Source of the DNA: Paenibacillus ottowii
Lineage (GTDB): Bacteria > Bacillota > Bacilli > Paenibacillales > Paenibacillaceae
Length of the DNA stretch: 64,000 nucleotides
Direction: 5' to 3'
Assembly (NCBI RefSeq): GCF_006874425.1
Contig: NZ_VIJZ01000010.1
Span: 124,001 to 188,000 of the forward strand
Position 1 is the stretch's first letter. Every line of letters begins with the position of its first letter. Below, one piece after another: positions 17,490 to 25,226 of the stretch. The notes beneath the pieces are model-generated. The model did not search any database. It was not told where the DNA came from and saw nothing but the letters and a program-made list of their open reading frames with translations. The position numbers and the translations under genes are program-made.

Positions 17490-17521
17490 GGCCTTCTTAA
17501 CAGAAGAAGGTTTTATTTTTT
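17490..17521 (+). terminator. Terminator-like hairpin upstream of the arabinanase
   Basis: GCCTTCTT (17491-17498) pairs with AAGAAGG around aacag, followed by TTTTATTTTTT. No plus-strand gene ends upstream, so it could be the end of a small RNA or a leader attenuator for the arabinanase gene. Confidence 0.5.
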
Positions 17522-17529
17522 CAATCAAT

Positions 17530-17543
17530 TAAAAGCGCTTTAA
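17530..17543. promoter_or_regulatory. Candidate catabolite-response element (cre)
   Basis: A 14-base site centred on the palindrome AAAGCGCTTT (17532-17541) matches the CcpA consensus TGWAANCGNTNWCA at 12 of 14 positions. It lies 128 bases before the arabinanase ATG, downstream of the terminator-like hairpin, where CcpA could block transcription. CcpA control of arabinan degradation is known in Bacillus; here it is inferred. Confidence 0.45.
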
Positions 17544-17587
17544 TTTAAAAAGGAGGATGATCAGCATTAAATTTTAAGGGTGAAGAA

Positions 17588-17674
17588 GTGAATTCAAACA
17601 TAATCCTGACCGCCTTATTTCATGTTGTTTTATGTTATCAGGAATGTTCAATACGAGAGGAGATTGAATTATGA
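17588..17674 (+). CDS. Possible 28-codon leader ORF overlapping the arabinanase start
   Basis: GTG 17588 has AAGGG seven bases before it and opens a 28-codon frame whose TGA (17672-17674) overlaps the arabinanase ATG (17671) in an ATGA junction. The peptide has a hydrophobic middle (IILTALFHVVLCY) and no known motif. The arabinanase also has its own GAGGAG site within this frame. It may be a translation-coupling leader or chance. Confidence 0.25.
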   Translation: MNSNIILTALFHVVLCYQECSIREEIEL

Positions 17675-20106
17675 AGCATCTATTTGTTCGTAAAGTAACG
17701 GCTGCTTCTCTGGCAGGTGCGCTGTTGTTGCCTGCCTCTTTGGCAGGCGCCGAGCCAACACTCGATTTAGATACAGCTGAAATTCAGAGTGTGGGGCAGA
17801 CTTCCCTTCAAGCTCAAGATCCGGGGAACCTTTCAATTCAAAGTAAAAAGGCCGTTTCTTTTAAGGAGACTTCTGTACATGATCCGTCTATCCTCAAAGT
17901 GAAAGACACATTTTACATTTTTGGCTCACATCTGGCGGCTGCCAAGTCCAAGGACCTCATGAATTGGGATACGATTGCGACAGGCGTGGCGAATGGTAAT
18001 GCATTGATTCCCAACGTCAAAGAGGAATTAAAGGAAGCGCTGGATTGGGCGCAGACAGATACGCTGTGGGCAGCAGATGTCATTCAACTGGCGGATGGCA
18101 AGTTCTATATGTACTACAATGCTTGCAAAGGTGACTCCCCGCGTTCAGCTATGGGTCTAGCGGTTGCTGATAAAATTGAAGGACCTTATAAGAATAAAGG
18201 AATTTTTCTAAAATCCGGCATGTGGGGTCAACCGAGTGAAGATGGGACGATCTATGACGCGACCAAGCATCCCAATGCCGTAGACCCTGACACTTTCTAT
18301 GATAAAAATGGCAAGCTGTGGATGGTATACGGCTCCTACTCTGGAGGCATTTTTATTATGCAGATGGATGAAAAAACAGGGAAGCCTCTACCTGGGCAGG
18401 GCTATGGGAAAAAGCTGACAGGCGGTAACCATGCTCGTATGGAGGGGCCATACATACAATACAGTCCACAAACCGACTATTATTACCTGTTCCTGTCCTA
18501 TGGCGGATTGTCAGCGGATGGCGGATACAACTTGCGTGTGGCTCGGTCCAAAACACCGAATGGTCCGTTCTACGATGCTGAGGGCAACGACATGATCAAG
18601 GTCAAGGCGGATCCTAACAAACCTCTCTTTGACGACGCTTCCATTGAGCCATATGGTGTCAAATTAATAGGTAATTACTTGATTCCAAGAGAAATTGGTG
18701 ATCCGGGAACAGGGCTGGGTACAGGCTATGTATCTCCCGGACACAACTCGGCTTATTATGATCCCAAGACGAAAAAGCATTTTGTCATTTTTCACTCCCG
18801 TTTTCCGGGGAGAGGCGAGCAGTTTGAAGTGCGGGTACACGAAATGTTCATGAACGCTGACGGTTGGCCTGTAGTTGCTCCTTATCGCTATTCAGGAGAT
18901 GAGGATTCGCTGAAAAAACTGTCAGAGAAAGATGTCATCGGTCAATATGCGTATGTAAATCACGGGAAGGAAATATCGGCCAATATTAAGCAAGCCGTGA
19001 CTGTTAGTCTGGATCGCGGTGGCAAATTGTCTGGTGATGTGAACGGCACATGGAAGCTGGGGGCAGAGAATCAGCTAGAGATTATAGCAGATGGTACGAA
19101 GTACAAAGGGGTATTCCTGCGGCACCGTGATCCAGACACAGGAGCCAAAACGCTTGCTTTTACCGCACTGTCCTCCAGGGGTATTGCGGTATGGGGATCG
19201 CTAAAGCCTGACCTGAAGGCCAGCAAGATTGTAACTGCGGTGCAGAAGGACCTGAGTCTCGGCGACACGAGCAACGTCTTGTATAATCTCACGCTGCCTA
19301 CTCAGGCTGCCCAAGATACTACTATTTCGTGGGAATCCTCCCGTCCAGAAATTATTTCGGTCACAGGTGAAGTATACCGTCCAGAAGTCGGTGCCCAGCC
19401 TGCAGCAGTTACATTGACAGCGACTATTAAAAAGGACAAAGCTACAGCAAAGAAAAGCTTTACAGCCATTGTTCCCGAGCAGGCTCAGGGTCCTGAGCTC
19501 GCACGCTATTCGTGGAGTGAGAATCAAGGAACTTCGGTTGTCGACAGCACATACAATCAATTCGATGGTAAGGCCTATGGGGGTGCCACATGGGACAAAG
19601 ACGGGAAGCTTGGTGGTGCTCTTGTCCTGAATGGCAAGGATGGCTACGTGCAGCTCCCCAATATGGTAACAGATGCAAAGGACTTTACATTTTCCGCTTG
19701 GGTGAACTGGAAGGGCGGAGCAGCTTGGCAGCGGATTTTTGACTTTGGCAACGGTCAGGCTCGCCATATGTTCCTCACCCCTTCCCAAGGAAGTGGTGTG
19801 CTCCAGTTTACAATCCATGAAGGTACGGATCAAAGTTTGCTTGCCAAATCATCATTGCCTCTAAACCAGTGGACGCATGTAGCAGTTACACTAGAGGGGA
19901 ACACAGGGAAACTGTATGTAAATGGTGAAGAAGTAGCCGTAAATGACAGTATCACTTTTAACCCAAATGAGCTGCTGACGAGCGAGGCTTATCTCGGTAA
20001 AAGTCGCTTTGTCGCTGATGCTTACTTTAACGGCAGCCTGGATGAGGTACAGTTATATAACAAAGCGCTGACAGCAGAGGAAATTAAAGCACTGGCGGAT
20101 TTGTAA
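17671..20106 (+). CDS. Secreted GH43 endo-arabinanase with lipocalin-like, Ig-like and LamG domains
   Basis: An 811-residue exported enzyme expected to cleave alpha-1,5-arabinan endo-wise. Signal peptide is about 1-27. The GH43 propeller (about 65-420) carries Asp71 (HDPSI), Asp205 (VDPD) and Glu258 (MEGPY) with the spacing seen in B. subtilis Abn2. A small beta-barrel domain typical of such arabinanases follows (about 425-505), then an Ig-like domain (about 515-600) and a C-terminal LamG/concanavalin-like domain (about 605-805), likely for polymer binding. GAGGAG lies eight bases before ATG. A cre-like site lies upstream. The GH51 arabinofuranosidase at 47692 could finish the degradation inside the cell. 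Confidence 0.9.
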   Translation: MKHLFVRKVTAASLAGALLLPASLAGAEPTLDLDTAEIQSVGQTSLQAQDPGNLSIQSKKAVSFKETSVHDPSILKVKDTFYIFGSHLAAAKSKDLMNWDTIATGVANGNALIPNVKEELKEALDWAQTDTLWAADVIQLADGKFYMYYNACKGDSPRSAMGLAVADKIEGPYKNKGIFLKSGMWGQPSEDGTIYDATKHPNAVDPDTFYDKNGKLWMVYGSYSGGIFIMQMDEKTGKPLPGQGYGKKLTGGNHARMEGPYIQYSPQTDYYYLFLSYGGLSADGGYNLRVARSKTPNGPFYDAEGNDMIKVKADPNKPLFDDASIEPYGVKLIGNYLIPREIGDPGTGLGTGYVSPGHNSAYYDPKTKKHFVIFHSRFPGRGEQFEVRVHEMFMNADGWPVVAPYRYSGDEDSLKKLSEKDVIGQYAYVNHGKEISANIKQAVTVSLDRGGKLSGDVNGTWKLGAENQLEIIADGTKYKGVFLRHRDPDTGAKTLAFTALSSRGIAVWGSLKPDLKASKIVTAVQKDLSLGDTSNVLYNLTLPTQAAQDTTISWESSRPEIISVTGEVYRPEVGAQPAAVTLTATIKKDKATAKKSFTAIVPEQAQGPELARYSWSENQGTSVVDSTYNQFDGKAYGGATWDKDGKLGGALVLNGKDGYVQLPNMVTDAKDFTFSAWVNWKGGAAWQRIFDFGNGQARHMFLTPSQGSGVLQFTIHEGTDQSLLAKSSLPLNQWTHVAVTLEGNTGKLYVNGEEVAVNDSITFNPNELLTSEAYLGKSRFVADAYFNGSLDEVQLYNKALTAEEIKALADL

Positions 20107-20122
20107 TTAAAATGAGCATTAA

Positions 20123-20172
20123 AGGCAGGGGATGGGCTCTTCACCACAAGTTCATCTCCTGCGCAATTTTTG
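20123..20172 (+). terminator. Terminator of the arabinanase gene
   Basis: GCAGGGGATG pairs with CATCTCCTGC (one G-U) and is followed by gcaaTTTTTG. Confidence 0.65.
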
Positions 20173-20322
20173 TATATTTATTTTTTGATTACTGGTATAA
20201 TAAGAAGTAATTGCGGATATAATGTTTTAAGTAGGAGTTAATGACTCGCTCTTCTCTAATGAAAACAGTTTGAAGCAGCAATGATGACATAAGCACTCTA
20301 CATAAATTAAATTCACCAGTGC
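20173..20322. other. Intergenic stretch before the cold-shock promoter
   Basis: No gene is supported. A TATAAT at about 20217 and a GGAG before a ten-codon frame (ATG about 20240) are visible, but nothing marks them as functional. Confidence 0.3.
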
Positions 20323-20351
20323 TTGCGTTTTCAATACACTTATGGTAATAT
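20323..20351 (+). promoter_or_regulatory. Sigma-A promoter of the cold-shock gene
   Basis: TTGCGT (20323-20328), 17 bases, TAATAT (20346-20351). The expected start point near 20358 leaves a leader of about 130 bases before the coding sequence, as is usual for csp genes. Confidence 0.6.
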
Positions 20352-20376
20352 GAGTATATTGAAATTGTGACCTGAG

Positions 20377-20445
20377 ATTCACATATTGTAGAGGGTTATT
20401 GTTTTAGGTTGAAATAACCTTGTGCAATATGTGAATTTTTATTTG
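20377..20445 (+). promoter_or_regulatory. Structured 5' leader of the cold-shock gene
   Basis: A long two-part hairpin: outer stem ATTCACATATTG (20377-20388) with CAATATGTGAAT (20425-20436), perfect over 12 bases, and inner stem GGTTATT (20394-20400) with AATAACC (20413-20419). TTTTATTTG follows, so the structure looks both like a terminator and like the thermosensitive leaders of csp mRNAs. Function is inferred. Confidence 0.6.
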
Positions 20446-20487
20446 TAAAAAATAAAGGTCATATAAATATATTTTGGAGGTAATACC

Positions 20488-20688
20488 ATGCAAACAGGTA
20501 CAGTTAAATGGTTTAACGCAGAAAAAGGTTTCGGTTTCATCGAAGTTGAAGGTGGAAGCGATGTATTCGTACACTTCTCCGCAATCCAAGGCGAAGGTTT
20601 CAAATCTTTGGACGAAGGCCAACGCGTAGAATTCAACGTAGTTGAAGGAAACCGTGGACCACAAGCTGAGAACGTTGTAAAACTGTAA
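20488..20688 (+). CDS. Cold-shock protein (CspA/CspB family)
   Basis: A 66-residue single cold-shock domain that binds single-stranded RNA and DNA and acts as an RNA chaperone. It begins MQTGTVKWFNAEKGFGFIEVEG, with RNP1 (KGFGFI) and RNP2 (VFVHFSAI), and ends GPQAENVVKL as usual. TTGGAGG precedes the ATG. The long structured leader and the following YdjO-like cold-inducible gene fit cold induction. Confidence 0.96.
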   Translation: MQTGTVKWFNAEKGFGFIEVEGGSDVFVHFSAIQGEGFKSLDEGQRVEFNVVEGNRGPQAENVVKL

Positions 20689-20710
20689 TTTTAAATTACA
20701 GCCTACTTCA

Positions 20711-20745
20711 GATGCCCCGAACATAGCGTTTGGGGCATTTGTTTT
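20711..20745 (+). terminator. Terminator of the cold-shock gene
   Basis: ATGCCCC (20712-20718) pairs with GGGGCAT (20732-20738), followed by TTGTTTTT. Confidence 0.75.
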
Positions 20746-20819
20746 TATCTGTTCACAAGACCGTTTTTGAACTGATTACATCTTATCGCTTTATAAATCA
20801 TGAAGAAAGAGGGATGTTT

Positions 20820-21035
20820 ATGTACAATTCACGGAAAAAGCCAATGGATGAAATTCCTGAGGAAATGACAACTGTCTGGAATTGCGCCAGTGATACATGC
20901 AACGGCTGGATGCGGGATAACTTCGCTTTTTCTGTCGAGCCGACATGCCCCATTTGCGGTTCTGCCATGGTGAAGGGCGAGAAAAAACTGGCTGTTTTAA
21001 ATAATACTAGCTTTAATCATACCAAACAATCCTAA
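20820..21035 (+). CDS. YdjO-like cold-inducible zinc-ribbon protein
   Basis: A 71-residue cytosolic protein with two Cys pairs: C-x4-C in VWNCASDTCNGWMRDNF and CPICG in PTCPICGSAM. These are the two halves of a small zinc ribbon, as in the YdjO cold-inducible family of Bacillus. ATG 20820 follows GAGGG; the frame is open further upstream but without a good site, and that part overlaps the csp terminator. Its position directly after a csp gene fits the family name. Its molecular role is not known. Confidence 0.8.
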   Translation: MYNSRKKPMDEIPEEMTTVWNCASDTCNGWMRDNFAFSVEPTCPICGSAMVKGEKKLAVLNNTSFNHTKQS

Positions 21036-21057
21036 GCGGATTCATGTTTGTAGTGAA

Positions 21058-21101
21058 AGATGCCCCATAGCCCTAACGGCGCTGAGGCGTCTTTTTTGTT
21101 T
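21058..21101 (+). terminator. Terminator after the YdjO-like gene
   Basis: AGATGCC and GGCGTCT pair (G-U allowed) and are followed by TTTTTT. The middle of the stem is imperfect. Confidence 0.55.
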
Positions 21102-21117
21102 TTATATGAATAGGTTT

Positions 21118-21942
21118 TCAATTGTGTTGTATAGAGGATGGGGATAGTATGCTCAGTAAGGTAGAATTAAATTCAGGTAGCGCCTCATAGAATATACCGT
21201 GACCACTTCGTTCGAAAGGAATGAGCCTGGAACCGGCAATTCCTTGTTGAGTTTGGATCGCTAAGGGGAAAGGGTAGACCCGATCTAGCTTACCGTGTAG
21301 AATCCACGTAGGTACGTGTATACATGGCAAATCAGATCGTAAATCGGAGTCACGCAGTGAGTACAAAGTACAAGCCATACTATGGACCGAAGCCGCAAAG
21401 CCCTGATCACGCAGCCAGTCACGTAAACTCTGGCTGACAGGATTGGCAAACAATATTTCGCCAAAGGATGTTACCAGTTGGGGGCGATCTGTATAGGCTT
21501 GTTTGATGAGTTGATCTACCTCAGCAACAGGAGTGCCATAGGGAAAGTCGCTGGTTGGGGTGAATCGAGGCGTTGCGGCTCCGATCAAAATCAGCTGATC
21601 AACACCCCATCCCCGGTGTCTGCTCATGTAGCGCGTGACAATAGCTCCTCCCATGGAAAACCCAATCAGCCGTACATGGCATAATTGAAGGGTCTTTATC
21701 ACAGCCAGGAGATCGTCTGCCAATCGATCATAATTGTACCCATGCCAGGGTCGATCAGACTTCCCGAATCCTCGGAGATCAACCTGAATACAGCGGTATC
21801 CGTAAGCGGGCAACAGGGCAACCTGGTATTCGTACATTCGATGCTCCAGCGGCTAACCGTGCACCATCAGAATAGGGATGCCTGCTCCTATATCTTCTAC
21901 ATACAGCTTAACGCCACGTTCCACTTCAATATAATATCCCAT
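21118..21942 (-). pseudogene. Alpha/beta hydrolase interrupted by an in-frame amber codon
   Basis: The full frame starts at ATG 21942 behind GGGAGGAG and would give 274 codons, but codon 30 is TAG (21855-21853). It lies in the highly conserved HGxPL oxyanion motif, where family members have HGWPL, so a single TGG to TAG change explains it. The rest is intact: nucleophile Ser in IGFSMGG, Asp in LHGKLDRVYPF and His in SGHGIFYE. Reinitiation at ATG 21837 would give a 239-residue protein without the oxyanion loop. Either a recent pseudogene, a suppressed or read-through codon, or a sequencing error. The family cleaves esters, lactones or C-C bonds; substrate is unknown. Confidence 0.85.
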
Positions 21943-22124
21943 AATGCTCCTCCCTTTAAAAATTACGAAATTCGTTCTCTCTCACATATATGTAGCCAGG
22001 GCTTAGCTCATTCGAAAGATTTGAATCGTCGCTATGGAAGCATATAATTGGTAAAATATGTATGTCCTCCTGCATAGGGATAGGATATACTTATGGAATG
22101 AAACAGCATTGGGAGAGTGGAACA

Positions 22125-22457
22125 ATGACACCATCAAAAACATTAAAATGGATTACAGGCGGATTGGAGCTATTTTTTGCTATTCCCATTTTGGGCGGGC
22201 TGCTCGTCGTAAATTCTGCGTATACTGTATTGTTCTTTATGTTGATTTTTCACATTGTAACGTTGGTGCTATCGGTGACTAATAAAGAGGCGTATTATGG
22301 ATCTGTTTTAGGGATTGTAACCTCAGTTATTGGGTGGATTCCATTTGTGGGCTGGTTAATGCACTTGATTTCAGGCATATTTTTGATGATTACCGCAGCC
22401 CAACAGCCGCGGGATCAGTATCGCAATCGCAATCCCTACGATGATTATCGCTACTAG
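22125..22457 (+). CDS. Small integral membrane protein
   Basis: A 110-residue protein with three or four hydrophobic segments and a polar, Arg/Asn/Tyr-rich tail (QQPRDQYRNRNPYDDYRY). The ATG at 22125 follows GGGAGAG; longer in-frame starts exist upstream (22098, 22062) without a good site. No recognised family motif. It is a single gene followed by a terminator shared with the convergent GNAT gene. Confidence 0.65.
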   Translation: MTPSKTLKWITGGLELFFAIPILGGLLVVNSAYTVLFFMLIFHIVTLVLSVTNKEAYYGSVLGIVTSVIGWIPFVGWLMHLISGIFLMITAAQQPRDQYRNRNPYDDYRY

Positions 22458-22481
22458 GGCAAATACCGCGCTGAGATGATG

Positions 22482-22508
22482 AAAGATCCTGTGGACAGGA
22501 TCTTTTTT
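22482..22508. terminator. Bidirectional terminator
   Basis: AAAGATCCTGT and ACAGGATCTTT pair around gg/c with T residues on both strands. It overlaps the stop codon of the minus-strand GNAT gene. Confidence 0.75.
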
Positions 22509-23052
22509 AGTTATGAATTCTTCCCATGAGTATGGTGTTGTAGTATTGACCATCTGAAAGAATCTTGTCGTTTTTTAACACCCCTTCGATTTCGAATCCA
22601 TGCTTTTTATAAAGCGCAATAGCTTTATTGTTGGTTTCTAAAACTTGTAGTGTCATTTTGCGGATGCCGTTGGAGTCTGCCCAGGAAATAGATTCTTTCA
22701 AAAGGTTCGTCCCGATCCCATAACCCCAATAGTCCTTTTGTACACAAACACCGAATTCGACTTTATGAGCAAATCTGCGCAGCACATGGCCTTCGCATCT
22801 TGAGAATGCAACGACCTTATCATGAACGACCGCAACTAAAAATAGATTTTTGTCATTCTCTGTATCGGCTTGAATAAGCTGTTCAAAACCGGCTGTACTT
22901 ATGAATGCTTCCCCCTTCTCTCTGTCTAAATTTTCAGTCTCTCCATCAATCCGTAAGCGGAGTTCAGACAAATTCATTGCATCTTGAACCATAGCCGATC
23001 TGATGGTATAGCGCATTTCTTGTACATCAAATTCCTGTTTATTTATTTTCAT
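22507..23052 (-). CDS. GNAT-family N-acetyltransferase
   Basis: A 181-residue acetyl-CoA-dependent acetyltransferase. The core strand and acetyl-CoA loop read VEFGVCVQKDYWGYGIGTNLLKE (motif A, with the Q/R-x-x-G-x-G/A equivalent KDYWGYGIG), then LQVLETNNKAIALYKKHGFEIEG (motif B) and YYNTILMGRI. It resembles RimJ/YhhY-type enzymes that act on proteins or small amines. AAAGGAG precedes ATG. The substrate is unknown. Confidence 0.9.
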   Translation of the reverse strand: MKINKQEFDVQEMRYTIRSAMVQDAMNLSELRLRIDGETENLDREKGEAFISTAGFEQLIQADTENDKNLFLVAVVHDKVVAFSRCEGHVLRRFAHKVEFGVCVQKDYWGYGIGTNLLKESISWADSNGIRKMTLQVLETNNKAIALYKKHGFEIEGVLKNDKILSDGQYYNTILMGRIHN

Positions 23053-23137
23053 TACATACTCCTTTTACCTGAATCAGGATGAAAAATGTATCCTCTGGCT
23101 ATGCCAGTTTACCACATGTTGTATAAAGAGCATGAAA

Positions 23138-23184
23138 AATAAGCCTGTCCTCTGCTGTGTGTCGGAGCAGAGGACGGGCTTATT
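23138..23184 (-). terminator. Terminator of the secreted-protein gene
   Basis: A long stem, AATAAGCC-c-GTCCTCTGCT with AGCAGAGGAC-a-GGCTTATT on the minus strand, followed by TTTTC. It lies 130 bases past the stop of the gene at 23313. A second inverted repeat, GCTACAGCTT/AAGCTGTAGC (about 23281-23312), lies nearer the stop but has no T-tract. Confidence 0.6.
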
Positions 23185-23312
23185 GCTTTCTCGATCAGTA
23201 CAGGGAAGCCGGATGGAGATTTATTATGATGGAGTGGCTGTACAGATGAACAAATGGTTCTTATGAGTGTGACTTATCAGGCTACAGCTTTTGGAAGACA
23301 CAGAAGCTGTAG

Positions 23313-23891
23313 CTATTTCTGCTTAGCAGAGGTTTTCGTGGCATTGGTTTTGGCAGGAGCCTTGGTCGTATCTGCTTTAGCATTAGCAGGAGCTTTATCT
23401 GGATCTGCTTTCTCTCCGTCTACTGGTGGCTTGGAAGGCTTAACGCCATTCACCATATCGGTAATCATTTGCTCCAGGTTGGAAACACGTTGGTTATATT
23501 CGCTTGCGGTAATCTTGCCGTTTTGTTTTTCCGTAACTAGCTTCGATTTCATATCCGAAACCATCACATCAATCACGGAGTTTACACTCACACCTTGTGC
23601 TTTGGCGATCGTAGCAAGAGACTTACCAGCTTTCAACTGTGTATTCAACTGACTGGAGGACAATTTCAATAGCTTCAGGAGAGCTTTATTCTCAGCATAA
23701 TTTCCTCCTGCCATTTGTGGACCATTAGCATCGCCGGGGTTACCCTTAGGTGCCTGTGCTTTGTTTGCTACGGGAGCCTTCTCAGGTGTAGTTGAAGCAG
23801 CATGGGCTGCGCCTGTGGAGTATAGCGCTCCGCCTCCTAAAAATGCCAACGCCATCGTTCCAGCCCAAATTGCCTTCCTGGTGCTTTTCAT
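23313..23891 (-). CDS. Secreted protein with Ala/Lys/Pro-rich tail, paralogue of the product at 16205-16606
   Basis: About 192 residues. The signal peptide ends near AAHAAS (about residue 31). A Pro/Ala/Lys linker follows, then the shared ~75-residue module (LLKLLKLSSSQLNTQLKAG, KSLATIAKAQGVSVNSVIDV, ITASEYNQRVSNLEQM), then a low-complexity tail built on repeats of DKAPAN / DTTKAPAKT. The tail resembles the basic wall-spanning or wall-binding tails of exported Bacillota proteins. Two ATGs (23897, 23891) are possible; the second has better spacing from AAAGGTGG. Function is unknown. Confidence 0.75.
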   Translation of the reverse strand: MKSTRKAIWAGTMALAFLGGGALYSTGAAHAASTTPEKAPVANKAQAPKGNPGDANGPQMAGGNYAENKALLKLLKLSSSQLNTQLKAGKSLATIAKAQGVSVNSVIDVMVSDMKSKLVTEKQNGKITASEYNQRVSNLEQMITDMVNGVKPSKPPVDGEKADPDKAPANAKADTTKAPAKTNATKTSAKQK

Positions 23892-24030
23892 CTTCATTTT
23901 CCACCTTTCATTTTGGTTTGTTTGGTACGTGGTACATCATAAGGGATTAACTTGAATGCTATCTGAGCGCAAGCTGAGCATTTACTGAATGAAATTTGGC
24001 TGGCAAGACTAGCATTTTAACGAATTGCAC

Positions 24031-24062
24031 TTGTATTATGTGTATTAAGTGATATAATACAC
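24031..24062 (+). promoter_or_regulatory. Promoter with palindromic operator for the GntR/ABC operon
   Basis: TTGTAT (24031-24036), 16 bases, TATAAT (24053-24058). A perfect inverted repeat GTGTATTA (24040-24047) / TAATACAC (24055-24062) covers the spacer and the -10. YtrA-type regulators repress their own ABC operons through such palindromes, so autorepression is likely. Confidence 0.65.
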
Positions 24063-24102
24063 TACAGGCACGATAGAAACAGCCGATTAGGGGGAAATAC
24101 CC

Positions 24103-24516
24103 ATGGAAGAACAACGGGTTGGCTCGTTCCGATTTTTAATTGACTTTAGCCAGCCATTATATGAACAAATACTAAATCAAGTAAGAAGCTCCATTGCTAA
24201 AGGAGAGATCGAAATGGGAAGCAAAATGCCATCTGTACGTGATCTGGCGCAGGAATTGCGTATGAATCCGAATACTGTGATGCGGGCATATCAGGAACTG
24301 GAACGGGACGGATTGACTGAGAAGCGACGCGGCTTGGGCACTTATGTAACTTCGTCCAGTGAACGGATTGCTAGCTTTCGCGAACAATTGGCTATGACGT
24401 ATATAGACCAGTTTCTCGGACAGATGAGCAGCCTGGGATTATCCTGGGAAGATATACAGCATTATATAGAAAGCCGACAGGACGAAGATCACGAGGAAGG
24501 AGGCGAAAAGGCATGA
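24103..24516 (+). CDS. GntR-family regulator, YtrA subfamily
   Basis: A 137-residue regulator with one winged helix (PLYEQILNQVRSSIAKGEIEMGSKMPSVRDLAQELRMNPNTVMRAYQELERDG) and a short C-terminal helical tail instead of a ligand domain, the definition of the YtrA subfamily. It is the first gene of a three-gene operon with an ABC ATPase (4-base overlap) and a permease. Relatives respond to cell-envelope stress or antibiotics. The operator on its own promoter points to autoregulation. Confidence 0.93.
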   Translation: MEEQRVGSFRFLIDFSQPLYEQILNQVRSSIAKGEIEMGSKMPSVRDLAQELRMNPNTVMRAYQELERDGLTEKRRGLGTYVTSSSERIASFREQLAMTYIDQFLGQMSSLGLSWEDIQHYIESRQDEDHEEGGEKA

Positions 24517-25226
24517 CAGAGTCTGTGGTAACTGCAAAGCAGCTAACAAAGCAATATGGCAGTAAAAAAGCATTGGACCAACTGGATGTCGTCATTCCGG
24601 CAGGACGTATTGTGGGCGTGCTAGGGCCCAATGGCTGCGGGAAGTCCAGTTTCTTCCGAGCCATTACGGGGTTAATTCAGCTGGACGGAGGCGAGCTCCA
24701 AGTACTGGGCCAACAGCCTGGCTGGGAAACCAACCGGGGCATATCCTATCTTCCTGACCGGGCGCGCTGGTATCCCAATCATACAGTTCAGCAGACGCTG
24801 GAATGGGGGAAATCCTTTTTGCCTGGCTTCAATATAAAGGATGCCTATAAACTAGCTGAACATATGGACGTGGAATTGGGGCTGAAGATGGCTGGATTGA
24901 GCCGCGGACAGGAGGCACGTGTGCTGCTGATTCTGTGTCTGGCACGAGAAGTACCGCTTATGATCCTGGATGAACCTTTTGTAGGTATTGATGTTCTCTC
25001 TAGAGAAGCGATCATAGCAGGGATCATTGATTATTTGGAGGACCGGCAACAATCTATACTCATTAGCACACATGATATTCAGGAAGTGGAAGGCTTGTTT
25101 GATTACACAGTTATGATGGACCGCGGGCGAGTGATATGGTCCGGTGATTCAGATGATCTGCGTGCAGAGCATGGCTCGCTGAATCAGGTGTTCCGCAATT
25201 TGTATAAAAAGGAGTGGAAGGCGTGA
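24513..25226 (+). CDS. ABC transporter ATP-binding protein (YtrB/BcrA-like)
   Basis: A 237-residue ATPase with Walker A GPNGCGKSS (about 38-46), Walker B LMILDEPFVG (about 148-157) and the H-loop ISTHDIQEVE. The signature loop is degenerate (LSRGQEARV instead of LSGGQ), as is common in the YtrB group. It overlaps the regulator by ATGA and the permease by GTGA, so all three genes are translationally coupled. Probably drives the adjacent ABC-2 permease; a role in envelope stress or antibiotic resistance is inferred from the YtrA-type operon. Confidence 0.9.
   Translation: MTESVVTAKQLTKQYGSKKALDQLDVVIPAGRIVGVLGPNGCGKSSFFRAITGLIQLDGGELQVLGQQPGWETNRGISYLPDRARWYPNHTVQQTLEWGKSFLPGFNIKDAYKLAEHMDVELGLKMAGLSRGQEARVLLILCLAREVPLMILDEPFVGIDVLSREAIIAGIIDYLEDRQQSILISTHDIQEVEGLFDYTVMMDRGRVIWSGDSDDLRAEHGSLNQVFRNLYKKEWKA

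Larger units (their letters stand above)
17240..17587. other. AT-rich intergenic region before the arabinanase
   Basis: Very AT-rich from about 17330 to 17460 with no convincing coding frame. It contains, in order, the promoter region of the DUF805 gene, a hairpin with T-tract (17490-17521) and a cre-like palindrome (17530-17543). Both of the latter lie in the leader of the arabinanase transcription unit. Confidence 0.5.

Noticed and set aside
23281..23312. Inverted repeat GCTACAGCTT/AAGCTGTAGC as terminator of the secreted-protein gene.
   Set aside because: No T-tract follows on the minus strand; the longer stem at 23138-23184 with TTTTC is a better terminator.
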